DNA of 64,000 nt from Mastigias papua (lineage: Eukaryota > Cnidaria > Scyphozoa > Rhizostomeae > Mastigiidae): NCBI GenBank assembly GCA_964019165.1, contig OZ025277.1:5518655-5582654 (forward strand), given 5' to 3'. Positions 14,054 through 21,989 of the stretch are shown one piece after another; position 1 is the first letter of the stretch; the number at the start of each line of letters is the position of its first letter. The position numbers and the translations under genes were made by a program. The notes beneath the pieces are model-generated. The model did no database searches, was not told the origin of the DNA, and saw nothing but the letters and a program-made list of their open reading frames with translations.

Positions 14054-16910
14054 ACTATGATTGCTGCAGCGAAACATCCACCCTCCGAATCTATGATGAA
14101 ATGAGGAAGTTGTGCAGAAATCGTTCCAATTTATTGGATGAGTGTAAACATGCGTTTTCATCCAATAAATTGGATGATCCATCTAATCGAATCCAATAAA
14201 TTGGACAGTGTATTTCAGGCTTTAGATGTTAAAAGTAGTAGAAACTGAGTACATAGTTATCTTTTGAGCTTCAAGGACACTGAAAATTACGCCTACTGTA
14301 GCAATCAGATGGGTCCTGTTGACCTTTTCTAATTCAACAGTGTGCCAGTCACAGTAGATGTTAATGTCTTTCCTTTTGCTTTGGGGGTTTCCTTGGGCAG
14401 TACATGCTATCTTTAAGAGCCAATTATTATTTGTTTCTCTGTGGATACTTTTTATTACCTGAATAGTCTCAGTTTGATATGACTTAAATACATATTGATA
14501 GAAGTGGTTTCTATAAGGTGTAGGATGTGCTACCAACTGTAGGGTAGTTTGGAGCTTCAATGCTTTCAAGAATTTGCATTCATATTACGATCTTATAAAG
14601 TATGTTTATTTATATCTGAGGAGCTAGTATTTGGTGTTAGTTGTTGTTTTGATTGTTTTATTGGCTGACCCACCAGATTAAATTGAAATAGTTTTCTGCA
14701 GATTTGAAGTTTGAAGTTGATCTTGACTTAGTGTCAAGTTAAATTGCGTCAATGGGCTGCAATGAGAGTTTACGTTTAATCTAATTCATTCATTATTCTA
14801 CTTTTTTCTTCAGTTTTTTCGTGTGTGATTTAAACGTTTGTTTCCCCACTAGGTATGTTCAATATTGTTAAGCAAAAGAATAGGCCTATGATTCTTATTG
14901 GTGGGTAATGTACGTATTTGTTATTGTACTTCTTTTTAAATTTTAATTCACTTTTTTATTGCTTGAAATAGATTAGTCAGGAATGCTTTTGTAGCTCTGT
15001 TATTTATGTCAGATTTCGTTGCTCTGCTTGCTGTTATTTATTTACTTTGATCTTCAAGCGAAGAATATTCCCTTGTTATTTTGGCCCCCTCACACAGGGT
15101 GTTCACTCCGGCTGGAAAAGCTGGAAAAGCTGCAAAATTAGCTTTGTTTTTACAGAATTTGACTGGAAAAGCTGGGAAACCACAGGTTTTTCTCCTGTTT
15201 TGGCTGGAAGGCTGGAATTTTATTATTTGGGTCCAATTATAATTTCTATTCATTTTTTTTAAAAATCCATCTAAACTAACTGGTATCTTTATAATTACTT
15301 TGCGGTAAAGTTGTGAAAGATCAAAATGTTCCGCCCACAAGCAGGGTGTCTAGCAAAATTTTCACTTGCAGTTGTTTTCACAACTTTCTACGTCTGTGGT
15401 TGTAACTGTTGGTGAGTTGTGAGTTGCATTTTTCAATGAAGTTTTTTCATTTATGTATACAAGTGAGTGGTTTACTGGAAGACATTGAATTTATATAGGA
15501 AATTCCAGTTTATTGGAAACTTTAGGTCACTCAATACTTTGTGACAATAGTCTCACCGCATTGTCAATGGCTGGAATTTCATATCAAAATTCATGGTATG
15601 GCTAGAAAACAGTGCTTTTTTCTGCCCAAATGGCTGAAAAAGGTCACTTTTTTCTGAAAGTTTGGCTGGAATTTCAGCTCTAACTAAGTGGACACCCTGT
15701 CACATTCTACACCCATCATATGAAAATAGTTCAAAGATAGAACCAGAATTGCGACGAATAATGAGACATTTCATCCTCTTTTAAAGATGTATCAATTATA
15801 CGACAATACTGTTAAGCTAAGACATATCCTGTTAAACTAAGACATAATCGGTGTTAGACTTAAAAGTTTCTACTCAGTTCAAAAATAAATTTTGTTTGTT
15901 TGGACGGCTTTTTTCTATGGATGATACTTTACGAAAGGAATCCTTATTGGGTGTGGTTATTTATGTTCCTTAGTTATTGAGTAATAAGACGAAGATCACC
16001 CAGATTACCAAGGATAATAGGAAGCCTCCAAAGAAAATAAGCAGGATGGGTCAAGGATGCGATTGTAGCCTGGCATCCCTTGCCAGTCCACCCCTGAGAG
16101 ATGATATAACTGCTCTTGTCCTGAAATGCCTTTATGGGGTATTGTTTCTAAGGGTTGTTACTTGTTGTATGCTCATTTTATTACTTTCTTCTTTTATGCA
16201 AAGGTACTGAGACTACTTGTAGAACGCCCTTAGACACGATTGTTTCACACTCATTGTACAAAGAATTTATGAATGCTACAACAACAAAGGATACAACATT
16301 CGGTAATTATATGCGCGTCAATTCCAACACCTTTACTAATTCCCACCATCACGTTATGTATGATGGAATTCGCCGACTCAACACCATGGCAAGATATTTA
16401 TTTGCAAGAGGATATTGCACTTCTAGATCTGCAGAACTAAGTCATCTTGACAAAGATGGAAAAGCTAAAATGGTAGATGTTAGTGCAAAAGCAGTATCGA
16501 AACGCGAGGCAGTTGCAGCATGCCAAGTTCATCTTGGAAAGGAAGTGTTCGAAGCTGTTAGGAAGAGCGAAGTACGAAAAGGGAATGCTTTGGAAGTTGC
16601 TAGATTGGCAGGCATAAATGCTGCTAAACAGACATGTTTTTTAATCCCATTGTGCCACAACATACCGATATCTAGTGTCTCTATTGATTTTGCGATGGAT
16701 GAAGAACAGCATTGTGTTTCAGTAGTTGGTAAGGTGTCGAGCACAGGGCAGACAGGTGTGGAAATGGAAGCACTAACTGCAGTTGTAGTCAGTGCACTGA
16801 CTATATATGACATGTGTAAGTCAATCTCACATCATATTACTATTGGTGGTGTGAAATTAGTGAAGAAGACTGGCGGGAAAAGTAATTTTTTGAGGGGGGA
16901 TAGTTTATAG
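795..16910 (+). CDS. MOCS1: MOCS1 gene (molybdenum cofactor biosynthesis protein 1, MOCS1A plus MOCS1B)
   Basis: The gene encodes the enzymes that turn GTP into cyclic pyranopterin monophosphate in mitochondria. The MoaA-like radical SAM part makes the 3',8-cyclo intermediate and the MoaC-like part finishes cPMP. The spliced model is 795-929, 2057-2183, 5795-5962, 6796-6960, 7318-7379, 8311-8382, 8534-8573, 9223-9335, 11084-11194, 12500-12620 and 14853-14908 (stop), giving 1170 nt and 389 aa. Every junction is GT-AG and keeps frame. The radical SAM cluster is C84xxxC88xxC91, GGEP is at 130-133, the second Fe-S cluster ligands are C316xxC319 and C333, and the protein ends in Gly-Gly (388-389) as MOCS1A does. 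An alternative end of the last exon at 14900 joined to 16204-16910 gives a 622-aa fusion. Human lengths are close (385 and 636 aa). The first exon is the least certain part. Confidence 0.93.
2057..2183 (+). CDS. MOCS1: MOCS1 exon 2 (start of radical SAM domain)
   Basis: The acceptor is TTTTCTCCAG and the donor is GTAAGT after the first base of a Cys codon. The exon encodes [20 protein letters not shown] and LTERCNLR, almost the same as the family consensus at the start of the MoaA core, including the first Fe-S cysteine. Confidence 0.93.
2420..2905. repeat. long inverted repeat in MOCS1 intron 2
   Basis: The arm at about 2420-2567 is the near-perfect reverse complement of the arm at about 2759-2905, with a 190-bp loop that includes a run of nine C. 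For example GGAGGGTCTTTCATATTCAG at 2528 pairs with CTGAATATGAAAGACCCTCC at 2780. It looks like a foldback MITE or a locally inverted duplication. A transcript of the intron could fold into a hairpin of about 145 bp. Confidence 0.85.
3583..3850 (+). mobile_element. non-LTR retrotransposon RT fragment
   Basis: The frame reads [10 protein letters not shown], then [20 protein letters not shown], then [11 protein letters not shown]. This is the pattern after the YADDTN box in CR1/L2/Jockey-like reverse transcriptases (LxxWLxxNKLSLNxxK). It is a 5'- and 3'-truncated relic inside MOCS1 intron 2. Confidence 0.65.
4675..4955 (-). mobile_element. tRNA-derived SINE copy 1
   Basis: It shares segments with the copy at 8865-9092, such as GTAAAGGTTGATC and CCAGTTCCTTTCCTC. 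On the minus strand it begins with a degenerate tRNA-like head, GATGGTTAGAATGCTC, corresponding to a polymerase III A box. The copy is expanded internally by short repeated motifs (GACCTTGGGCGAAC-like) near 4815-4890. Confidence 0.55.
4956..5794. other. end of MOCS1 intron 2
   Basis: On the minus strand near 5150-5200 a frame reads [16 protein letters not shown], faintly like a Ty3/gypsy RNase H segment. It is too broken to call. Otherwise nothing recognisable. Confidence 0.2.
5795..5962 (+). CDS. MOCS1: MOCS1 exon 3 (Fe-S cysteines and GGEP)
   Basis: The exon completes the split Cys codon and continues HYCMPEDG, supplying the second and third cluster cysteines. It then encodes [16 protein letters not shown], the SAM-binding GGEP motif. 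The donor is GTATGT at 5963, phase 1. Confidence 0.94.
5963..6795. other. MOCS1 intron 3
   Basis: AT-rich intron between exons 3 and 4. Short frames on both strands have no recognisable similarity. Confidence 0.5.
6796..6960 (+). CDS. MOCS1: MOCS1 exon 4
   Basis: The acceptor is TGATTGCAG and the donor GTAATT at 6961. It encodes [20 protein letters not shown] followed by [13 protein letters not shown] and FEFITRRKG, matching the TTNG and NISLDT signature stretches of MoaA proteins. Confidence 0.94.
7318..7379 (+). CDS. MOCS1: MOCS1 exon 5
   Basis: A 62-nt exon after a TTTTATTTTAG acceptor, encoding [20 protein letters not shown], the expected continuation of the TIM-barrel core. The donor GTACTG at 7380 is weak but keeps phase 0. 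Confidence 0.9.
7380..8310. other. MOCS1 intron 5
   Basis: AT-rich intron with no coding frame or repeat that I recognise. Confidence 0.5.
8311..8382 (+). CDS. MOCS1: MOCS1 exon 6
   Basis: A 24-codon exon encoding [20 protein letters not shown] followed by TEKK, equivalent to the family stretch around VNCVVMRGLN. The acceptor is TTGTTTAG and the donor GTCAGT. Confidence 0.92.
8534..8573 (+). CDS. MOCS1: MOCS1 exon 7 (40 nt)
   Basis: A very short exon encoding [13 protein letters not shown], the conserved [10 protein letters not shown] stretch. The acceptor is CTTTTCAG, the donor GTAGGT, and it ends in phase 1. Confidence 0.92.
8865..9092 (-). mobile_element. tRNA-derived SINE copy 2
   Basis: On the minus strand the element starts with a good polymerase III A box (GGCCTAGTGGTTAGAGCGC, around 9063-9083). 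It continues into a body with CCTGGTGGCAACACTGGGG and AGGAAAGGAACTGGGCACCC, which is shared with the copy in intron 2. No intact tRNA fold was found. It lies in MOCS1 intron 7, antisense to the gene. Confidence 0.65.
9136..9177. repeat. 14-bp tandem repeat, three units
   Basis: CTATGGCATTTGAT occurs three times head to tail in MOCS1 intron 7, 45 bp before the exon 8 acceptor. Confidence 0.95.
9223..9335 (+). CDS. MOCS1: MOCS1 exon 8
   Basis: The exon completes the Gly codon and encodes [19 protein letters not shown] and the following acidic linker ending NDTSK. The acceptor is GCTTTATCAG and the donor GTATTA. Confidence 0.92.
9757..10800 (+). mobile_element. Penelope-like retroelement, 5'-truncated and decayed (RT plus GIY-YIG remnant)
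   Basis: It lies in MOCS1 intron 8 in the sense orientation. Broken frames encode [16 protein letters not shown], then [11 protein letters not shown] (the RT catalytic box, about 9972-9996). A 175-codon frame from 10069 contains [27 protein letters not shown] and [14 protein letters not shown]. These are typical of RT proteins of Penelope-like elements rather than LINEs. Just after it, in another frame (10588-10655), [20 protein letters not shown] resembles the start of a GIY-YIG endonuclease domain. Stops and frame shifts show it is dead as a protein gene. A hammerhead-like core follows at 10750-10769. Confidence 0.78.
10750..10769 (+). ncRNA. hammerhead ribozyme-like core at the Penelope-like element tail
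   Basis: The 20-nt stretch has the order CTGAAGA, GTG-TCG-GAC (short helix II with one mismatch), GAAA, matching the CUGANGA...GAAA catalytic core of minimal hammerheads reported in Penelope-like elements. The related copy at 22456-22475 has a perfect three-base-pair helix. Activity is not demonstrated and helices I and III are weak. Confidence 0.45.
10801..11083. other. end of MOCS1 intron 8
   Basis: Intron sequence after the Penelope-like insertion; nothing recognisable. Confidence 0.4.
11084..11194 (+). CDS. MOCS1: MOCS1 exon 9 (second Fe-S cluster)
   Basis: A 37-codon exon encoding [20 protein letters not shown] and [17 protein letters not shown]. It holds two of the three cysteines of the C-terminal substrate-binding 4Fe-4S cluster. 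The acceptor is TTCATTTAG and the donor GTTTGT. Confidence 0.94.
11195..12499. other. MOCS1 intron 9 with unassigned minus-strand frames
   Basis: Two overlapping minus-strand frames (11570-11932 and 11809-12030) have no family I recognise. They may belong to an old insertion, but no termini or motifs could be defined. Confidence 0.3.
12500..12620 (+). CDS. MOCS1: MOCS1 exon 10
   Basis: The exon encodes [20 protein letters not shown] and then [19 protein letters not shown]. The first Cys is the third ligand of the C-terminal cluster. The acceptor is TTGATTTAG, the donor GTATGT, phase 1. Confidence 0.93.
13206..13433. repeat. 225-bp direct repeat, copy 1
   Basis: It runs from GTAGGATGTGCTACCAACTG to CTTAGTGTCAAGTTA and is nearly identical to 14519-14741, with only scattered substitutions. 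The copies flank the LINE fragment, the TA repeat and the right inverted repeat of the surrounding element. Confidence 0.92.
13445..13945 (+). mobile_element. LINE reverse transcriptase C-terminal fragment
   Basis: A 166-codon open frame encodes the post-RT tail of a non-LTR element. It includes [49 protein letters not shown] and [13 protein letters not shown]. This is the region after the polymerase palm in R4/RTE/CR1-like LINEs (W.L....E..L..F.R..LR, GH..R, RGRP). It ends with TAA-like sequence 25 bp before a long (TA)n tract, consistent with a LINE 3' end and its microsatellite tail. The frame is intact, so the insertion is probably not very old. Confidence 0.75.
13970..14049. repeat. (TA)n microsatellite
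   Basis: About 40 TA units. It directly follows the LINE fragment and may derive from its 3' tail. Confidence 0.98.
14519..14741. repeat. 225-bp direct repeat, copy 2
   Basis: Second copy of the 13206-13433 sequence, ending 112 bp before the last MOCS1A exon. Confidence 0.92.
14853..14908 (+). CDS. MOCS1: MOCS1A terminal exon with internal alternative donor
   Basis: The exon encodes [18 protein letters not shown] and a TAA stop at 14906-14908. The C-terminal Gly-Gly is a conserved functional feature of MOCS1A. The two glycine codons form part of GTGGGT, a usable donor at 14901. Splicing there leaves one base (phase 1) that joins in frame to the MOCS1B exon at 16204. Confidence 0.9.
15094..15703. 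mobile_element. non-autonomous DNA transposon in the MOCS1A-MOCS1B intron
   Basis: Imperfect inverted ends CAGGGTGTTCAC (15096) and GTGGACACCCTG (15689) bound about 600 bp with repeated CTGGAAAAGCTGG-type motifs. A second CAGGGTGTCTAGC at 15342 suggests a nested or rearranged copy. No coding capacity. Confidence 0.55.
16204..16910 (+). CDS. MOCS1: MOCS1B exon (MoaC-like cyclic pyranopterin monophosphate synthase domain)
   Basis: This single exon encodes the MoaC domain that converts the cyclo-GTP intermediate to cPMP. It is open from 16155, but an acceptor (pyrimidine tract, then AAAG at 16200-16203) in the right phase for the 14900 donor places the exon start at 16204. A linker of about 75 residues precedes the domain and contains a presequence-like stretch ending RGYCTSR. 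The domain begins near [16 protein letters not shown] and includes [20 protein letters not shown] and IYDMCKSIS, the conserved His, Glu-Met-Glu and Asp...Lys elements of the active site. It ends at TAG 16908-16910 after KLVKKTGG. Confidence 0.94.
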
Positions 16911-17440
16911 GTAACGAATAATTTCTTATGGACCACACATTACTAATGCCTGTTTAATAGGTGTGTATTGTTTCATATTCACTGAATTGATGGCATAGTT
17001 TTAATAATGATTAGCATTATGGGAAATATTTTTCAATTTTTTGTATTATATTGTTAGTCGTCAAATGCAGCCTAGTACTAATAATAATACAGTATATTCG
17101 TGCATTGCAGACTCTTTTGCTTCTTTCAGTGTACTAGTCTTATATTTTGGGAATGCCTTGTTACCAGACACTGATAATGATATTCTACATATTATCTGAT
17201 TGGAATGAAATCCTTTTGTGGTATAGTTTATCATAAGGAAACTAAAGTGTATGAATGAATTTTGAATTCCTGTGTCGCGTTTTCCAACCTCTTAGATATT
17301 ATTATAGATACTGTTAATAAAATGAATATGGGTGTTGATTATAGGGACAGTGTTTGAATGTGATTGTCAGCGGCAATCTCCAAACTGATTTCAGAAATGC
17401 ACGTGATGATAAGGTGCACTTTGAAGTAAGTTTTGACAAT
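16911..17440 (+). other. MOCS1 3' untranslated region and downstream spacer
   Basis: This is AT-rich sequence after the MOCS1B stop. An AATAAA at 17316-17321 is the clearest poly(A) signal candidate, about 0.4 kb downstream of the stop. No ORF of note. Confidence 0.45.
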
Positions 17441-17799
17441 CAAGGTTGACAGATCTGGAAAGGTGAAGCTGAATATATATCAAGATGAGGAATAGACTGA
17501 TGAATTAAGTAGGAGGGCGTTTATCATTCTATCATGTTGTGTTAGCAATCTCTTAATTTTTAATCTCCTCTAATCTCTTGTAGTAACATTTCCTTTCATT
17601 TTTTGATTTCACGTCAACATATTTTTACAGGGTAACCCTTCAGATGATTTAAAATATACTAAATAATACATCATTGCAGTTTAAAATACAACCTATATTA
17701 TTCGGTATACTTTATTTTGTACTTTGTTTAATACGTGGCCCCCTGTTAATTAGTTTTTCTCTCACTGAGGGGCTAGCGTTCATAAAAATTTGACAAAGA

Positions 17800-18420
17800 A
17801 AGTGAAAAATGAAATGCTTTCCAAAACTCTTAAATGAAAAAATGATCTTGCTTCCGCAATAATTCCAAAATTATTATCTGTATATGTTTTGGCGCACTCT
17901 TGACTTTCAATGTGATGGTATCCTATAAACGAATCACATTTTATATTAGCATTGGACCCCGTGCACATACGAGACGGTTGCTCTTTCATGGTATTAGTTT
18001 TCTTCATGATGCTCGCGGGAAAAGTGCTATGTTATTCTGTCTGCTAGTTTCTGTGTGGTGCGTCCTGTGTACCGTGCTTCATGTCGGTACGAGATTTTGT
18101 AAACTGCACAGCTTTTTTACATGGTAGGAACGCTATTTGTTTTAGGAAATGGCAGCAAGAGCGTAGTATTGTAAACCGAACGAGACATTACAGTGCAGAA
18201 TGTAGAAGCATTTTGTATTCTGTTTTGATACCTTTTTCTTTAACATTTTGATTAAATTGAGCTGCAAGGATTGTCCCGCATGGCAGTTATGATACACCCG
18301 CAACTGTTTTGATTACGAACCTTTAATGGCTCACTATCAATATGGTCACAAGTGAAACACCTAACGATGACGGCTGTATCATTTGGTATCCATCGTCTGA
18401 TACAGCTCCACTGCCTCCTT
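17800..18420 (-). mobile_element. Penelope-like element fragment (GIY-YIG part)
   Basis: On the minus strand, broken frames read VYNTTLLLPFPKTNSVPT, then a stretch homologous to the GIY-YIG start of the element at 10590 (shared DNA CGCACCACACAGAAACTAGC). They continue CAKTYTDNNFGIIAEARSFF and HLRVLESI, a typical C-terminal segment of Penelope-like endonuclease proteins. It sits in a block present in unit A and absent from unit B, so it was either inserted after the duplication or lost from B. Confidence 0.65.
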
Positions 18421-18529
18421 TAGTACCTAAATGGGCATTCTATCAGGCCCAGGCGACCTAGAGTCCTTCAATCCTGTTTGTTCGCTTATTACATAGTAAA
18501 CATGAAAGTGTTGGAAAATAACAGATCTG

Positions 18530-18605
18530 GGTAGGATTTTAACTCTTGAATCTTGACTTTGTATGTCGAGTGCTCTACCATTGAACCATTGGGTCAGACT
18601 TTGAA
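18530..18605 (-). pseudogene. tRNA-like pseudogene or SINE head
   Basis: The minus strand has an A-box-like TGGTTCAATGGTAGAGCAC. A stem with one mismatch then closes a 7-nt loop ATACAAA with U33, followed by a weak B box (GAGTTAAAATCC). The acceptor stem does not pair well, so this is a relic. Confidence 0.45.
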
Positions 18606-18775
18606 ATCTAGCTCTGGGATTTGCCTTGTGCCTAAGCTGCCCACAGGAATGTGCACTGGACCCCAGTGCCAATTTTATGGAGAATTTCCAAGACTACACT
18701 ATGCTATGATAAACTTTGACCACGCACTATGTGAATCTTCTAGTGAACACGCCCTGTGCGAATCTTCTGGTGACC

Positions 18776-20709
18776 ACGCTCGGTGAGTTTCAGGTCTGGC
18801 ATACCATGAGGTGGTGTACAAGGTTGTTGGATGGAATAAGGTCAAACAGGACAAAAGAAACTTCAGAGTTCGCAGCATTATCAAAAGTTGATCACAGTTT
18901 TAAAGTTCTACGACCACACTCCCATTTTCCAAGACTACTCTAAAATAAGCTGCTAGGCCCATAGCATTTCGTAGTGAGTTTACTTTGGATGAAAAGACAA
19001 AGCCCACCGCAGACAACCTGGGAGGGTAATCACCTTCTTGAAAAGAACAGACGTGGAAGGACAAAAATTGAAGGAACTTGTACTACTAAAGGCATTCCCT
19101 AAGGAGCTTTGCAATCTCAGAAAGATTTTATCATTGCAAAAAATCCAGATTTTTAAATTTGGTTTCAATCACTGCTGCCCAATGCGTTAGAAGCTTGGAT
19201 CTCATGTAAACACAGCGAAATGAATGTATATCTAGGGCGACAGAGAGTTCAGGTTTCATTTCAAATGATTTATTATGATATAAGGTATAAGAAAGTTATC
19301 TGTCATAATCTATCTAACCCTAGCACAGCACTGTACTCGTTCATTCCATCTCTCCCTGTTAATTGAAATTACTGACCAGTGCCTAATATAACATGATTTT
19401 CCAACACCATTGTCTCTGGAAAAGCTAATTAACCTTCTAAGAACACTATTAGTGGCCAAGACCACTCACAATTAGGCAGTGTTGCTGACCGAAGTGAAAT
19501 GCTCCATACATTCGAAGTCTCCCATTTTGTCTGGGAGACCACAGTTTCTTTAATAAGTCTCCCGTTCATCCATTTTTGACAAAAAACTCTTCCGCTGTTT
19601 CGTGCATTGTAGCAAAGGCATTAAAGGGCAACTTTATGTACTTTAAATGGGAACTTTTGACATTTGCGAAATCTACTTAAAGGACAATTGTATAGTTTTT
19701 AACTACTCTTGGGCACCCAATACTAAGGGGGTATAATAAAGAGGGGGACTGTCATTTTATTATAAAGCATAAGGGGGTGTTAATAAATCGCAGTGGGTAT
19801 GATTTGTCGTAATCAGTGTAGTTTAGGGAGGGGTTGTTAAAAGATGGGGGGGGGGCTTCAATAAACAGTATGAAGAACCAAACAATTCAAAACTTTTGCA
19901 ATTCGTTACTACTTACTTTTGAACATTTCCACAAATCTTTTGTTGTACTTATTGCTATCTTCTTTGGTTTTGTTGTATTTCCTTCCTTGTTAGTATTGAT
20001 TTGCACTCACAAAGCCAGTATTTCATTTATTTATACTTTTAAAACTTTGAAATCTTTTGTTAGGATGGGGCGCGAATAAAATGGGGGAGGGTTAGATTTT
20101 ATACAGAGTTCTCTATTTAGGGAGTTGTTAGTAAATGGAAATGGGTGGTGAAATAATTGAAAATTTACAATCGAGGGCCCCCTAATATTTGGTTCCCAGG
20201 AGTACACATTGGAGTTGATAATTGATGAATTTCAAATTTAACATCAATTTTTTAGACAAAACTAGATAAAATATGCTTTGACTGATATCAGTTGCCTAGA
20301 AAACAGGATGGTTGAAACAGAGAAAGCTAGGCAAGTTGTTACAGAGTGACACGAATTGGAGGGATCAAAAGAACTCCTTTAATGTGCAAGAAAGCAACTA
20401 TCGAGTAAAATGTTGATCATTTAAATATTGTATGGGTTGGTTATATAAGATTTTGATTGGTCATTTCTTTAAAAAGTTTTGAATATTGGTTAGATGATAG
20501 TTGCTTAGATTCACATTTAGTAAAACTCAGCAAAGTGCAAAGAAGAGGGAGTGTGTTTTAACAATGAACAATGTGTCATGTAGCAAAAGTAGGTTTAATA
20601 AGCATTTCTATACCTTCCGTTTTCTCCCGTTTTTAGATTCTAATCAGCCATTTTCTCTCGATTCTTGAAATGAAAACGCACAAAACTCCCGCTTTTTGAG
20701 CAAATTTGG
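18776..20709. other. SULT gene 1 upstream region in unit A
   Basis: Non-coding sequence shared with unit B (23265-25592). It includes TCTCCCG-rich inverted motifs near 19500-19560 and a G-run at 19843-19852. No coding similarity was found. Confidence 0.5.
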
Positions 20710-21011
20710 TTGGAATATATGAATGCTCTGGAAATTCGGGAATGGGTTGGACCCCCGAGCAAAAGCTTCTTGTCCTGTCTAGAGACTGTAACTAAACATC
20801 ATATCTCATCACGACTACAAACATACGTTATATGGAGAAACGATTGTGTATTTGATTTTAGGTTGAAGCTAGTATATAGACTGTGGCAGACGACAGCACG
20901 ACTATCCTTCAGTAAAACCGCAGATTGTCTTCCCATTCTATATAAAGCGATTGTGATCTGGATAAATGTGACGGTGAACCTTTGTCCCATTAGGAACAAT
21001 TGCACGCAAAG

Positions 21012-21989
21012 ATGTCTTCCAGCGAGTCAGAGCCGTTATCAGAAAAAGACGTGGCTCGTCTAAAAGATGTCTATACTCCAGTGTCAGAAAGAGGACAGTC
21101 CTTTTTCAGAACTTTACCTGGAGATGTTATTGTACCTGCTGCATTCGAAAAGTTCAGAGATCGTTTCAAGAATTGGCAAGTCCGTCCAGACGATGTTTAC
21201 GTTCTAACATTCGCCAAAAACGGAACAACATGGACTCAGGAGCTAGTTTGGTTAATACAATATGATTGTAATTTTGAAGAAGCAAAAACTGTTCTCATAG
21301 CTAAAAGATTCCCTTTCATGGATCTGCCAGTAATCCTTGACTTCATTAAGCATGAATTGCCTCCACCTATGCAAGATGACGTACTTAAAAAAATGGAAGA
21401 TATGCCATCTCCTAGGTTCCTGAAATCTCACTTTCGCTTCTGCTTGCTACCAGATGATTTGATGGAAAAAAGCAAAGCTGTCATTTGCCTAAGGAATCCA
21501 AAAGATACCGTTGTTTCATATTATCACCACGAGAAACTGATGAGAGCCCATGGCTATACAGGGGACTTTTCAACTTATTTTGATCTTTTCATGGATAATC
21601 TTGTGCTCTACAGTCCTTACTTCGAATACGTGAAAGAAGCATGGCAACTAAGGAACCATCCAAACGTCTGTCTTCTGTTTTTTGAAGATATGAAAAAAGA
21701 TTTGGCATCGAGTGTAAGGAAGGTTGCAAATTTTCTTGGAAAGCAAGTGCCAACTGAAAAGGTAGAATCGTTGGTTGATCATTTGAGTTTCAAAAAGATG
21801 AAAAACAATTCAGCTGTGAACCGAGAAGAGGGAAAAGCACTGAAGTTTTTTACAGGTGATGGTAATTTTATGAGGAAAGGAGAGGTTGGAGATTGGAAGA
21901 ATTATTTCACAGATGAGATGAATAAACGAATGGATGAAGCTATTGAAAAGCATTTGAAACCAATGGGGCTTGAATTTCAATATGAATGA
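21012..21989 (+). CDS. cytosolic sulfotransferase (SULT1-like), copy 1
   Basis: This gene encodes a 325-aa PAPS-dependent sulfotransferase that moves a sulfonate group from PAPS to a hydroxyl or amine substrate in the cytosol. The PAPS 5'-phosphosulfate loop TFAKNGTTW is at 66-74. The catalytic His is H140 in FLKSHFRF. The 3'-phosphate site CLRNPKDTVVSYYHHEK spans 159-175, and RKGEVGDWKNYFT is at 288-300. The length is typical of the family (about 285-330 aa). The start is ATG 21012, because the open frame upstream begins only with TTG. The whole protein is in one exon, unlike vertebrate SULT genes. Its acceptor substrate cannot be predicted. Copy 2 lies 6.7 kb downstream. Confidence 0.93.
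   Translation: MSSSESEPLSEKDVARLKDVYTPVSERGQSFFRTLPGDVIVPAAFEKFRDRFKNWQVRPDDVYVLTFAKNGTTWTQELVWLIQYDCNFEEAKTVLIAKRFPFMDLPVILDFIKHELPPPMQDDVLKKMEDMPSPRFLKSHFRFCLLPDDLMEKSKAVICLRNPKDTVVSYYHHEKLMRAHGYTGDFSTYFDLFMDNLVLYSPYFEYVKEAWQLRNHPNVCLLFFEDMKKDLASSVRKVANFLGKQVPTEKVESLVDHLSFKKMKNNSAVNREEGKALKFFTGDGNFMRKGEVGDWKNYFTDEMNKRMDEAIEKHLKPMGLEFQYE

Larger units (their letters stand above)
12638..14220. mobile_element. inverted-repeat-bounded segment in MOCS1 intron 10
   Basis: Sequence at 12638-12665 (starting GCCTGAAATACACT) and 14193-14220 (ending AGTGTATTTCAGGC) are inverted copies of 28 bp differing at one base. Near both ends CCAATAAATTGG-type motifs repeat, giving subterminal palindromes. The interior holds a LINE fragment, a TA microsatellite and one copy of a 225-bp direct repeat. 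The pattern suggests a DNA transposon that was later invaded. No transposase is visible. Confidence 0.65.

Noticed and set aside
13865..14199. YIYIYI-repeat proteins on both strands
   Set aside because: They are translations of the (TA)n microsatellite.
16529..16813. Minus-strand frame within the MOCS1B exon
   Set aside because: Antisense shadow of the MoaC domain.
18530..18605. Functional tRNA gene
   Set aside because: The acceptor stem does not pair, the B box is degenerate and the anticodon stem has a mismatch.
21000..21011. Upstream TTG start for SULT copy 1 (and 27673 for copy 2)
   Set aside because: Non-ATG starts are unlikely; the first in-frame ATG lies 12 nt downstream in both copies and matches family length.
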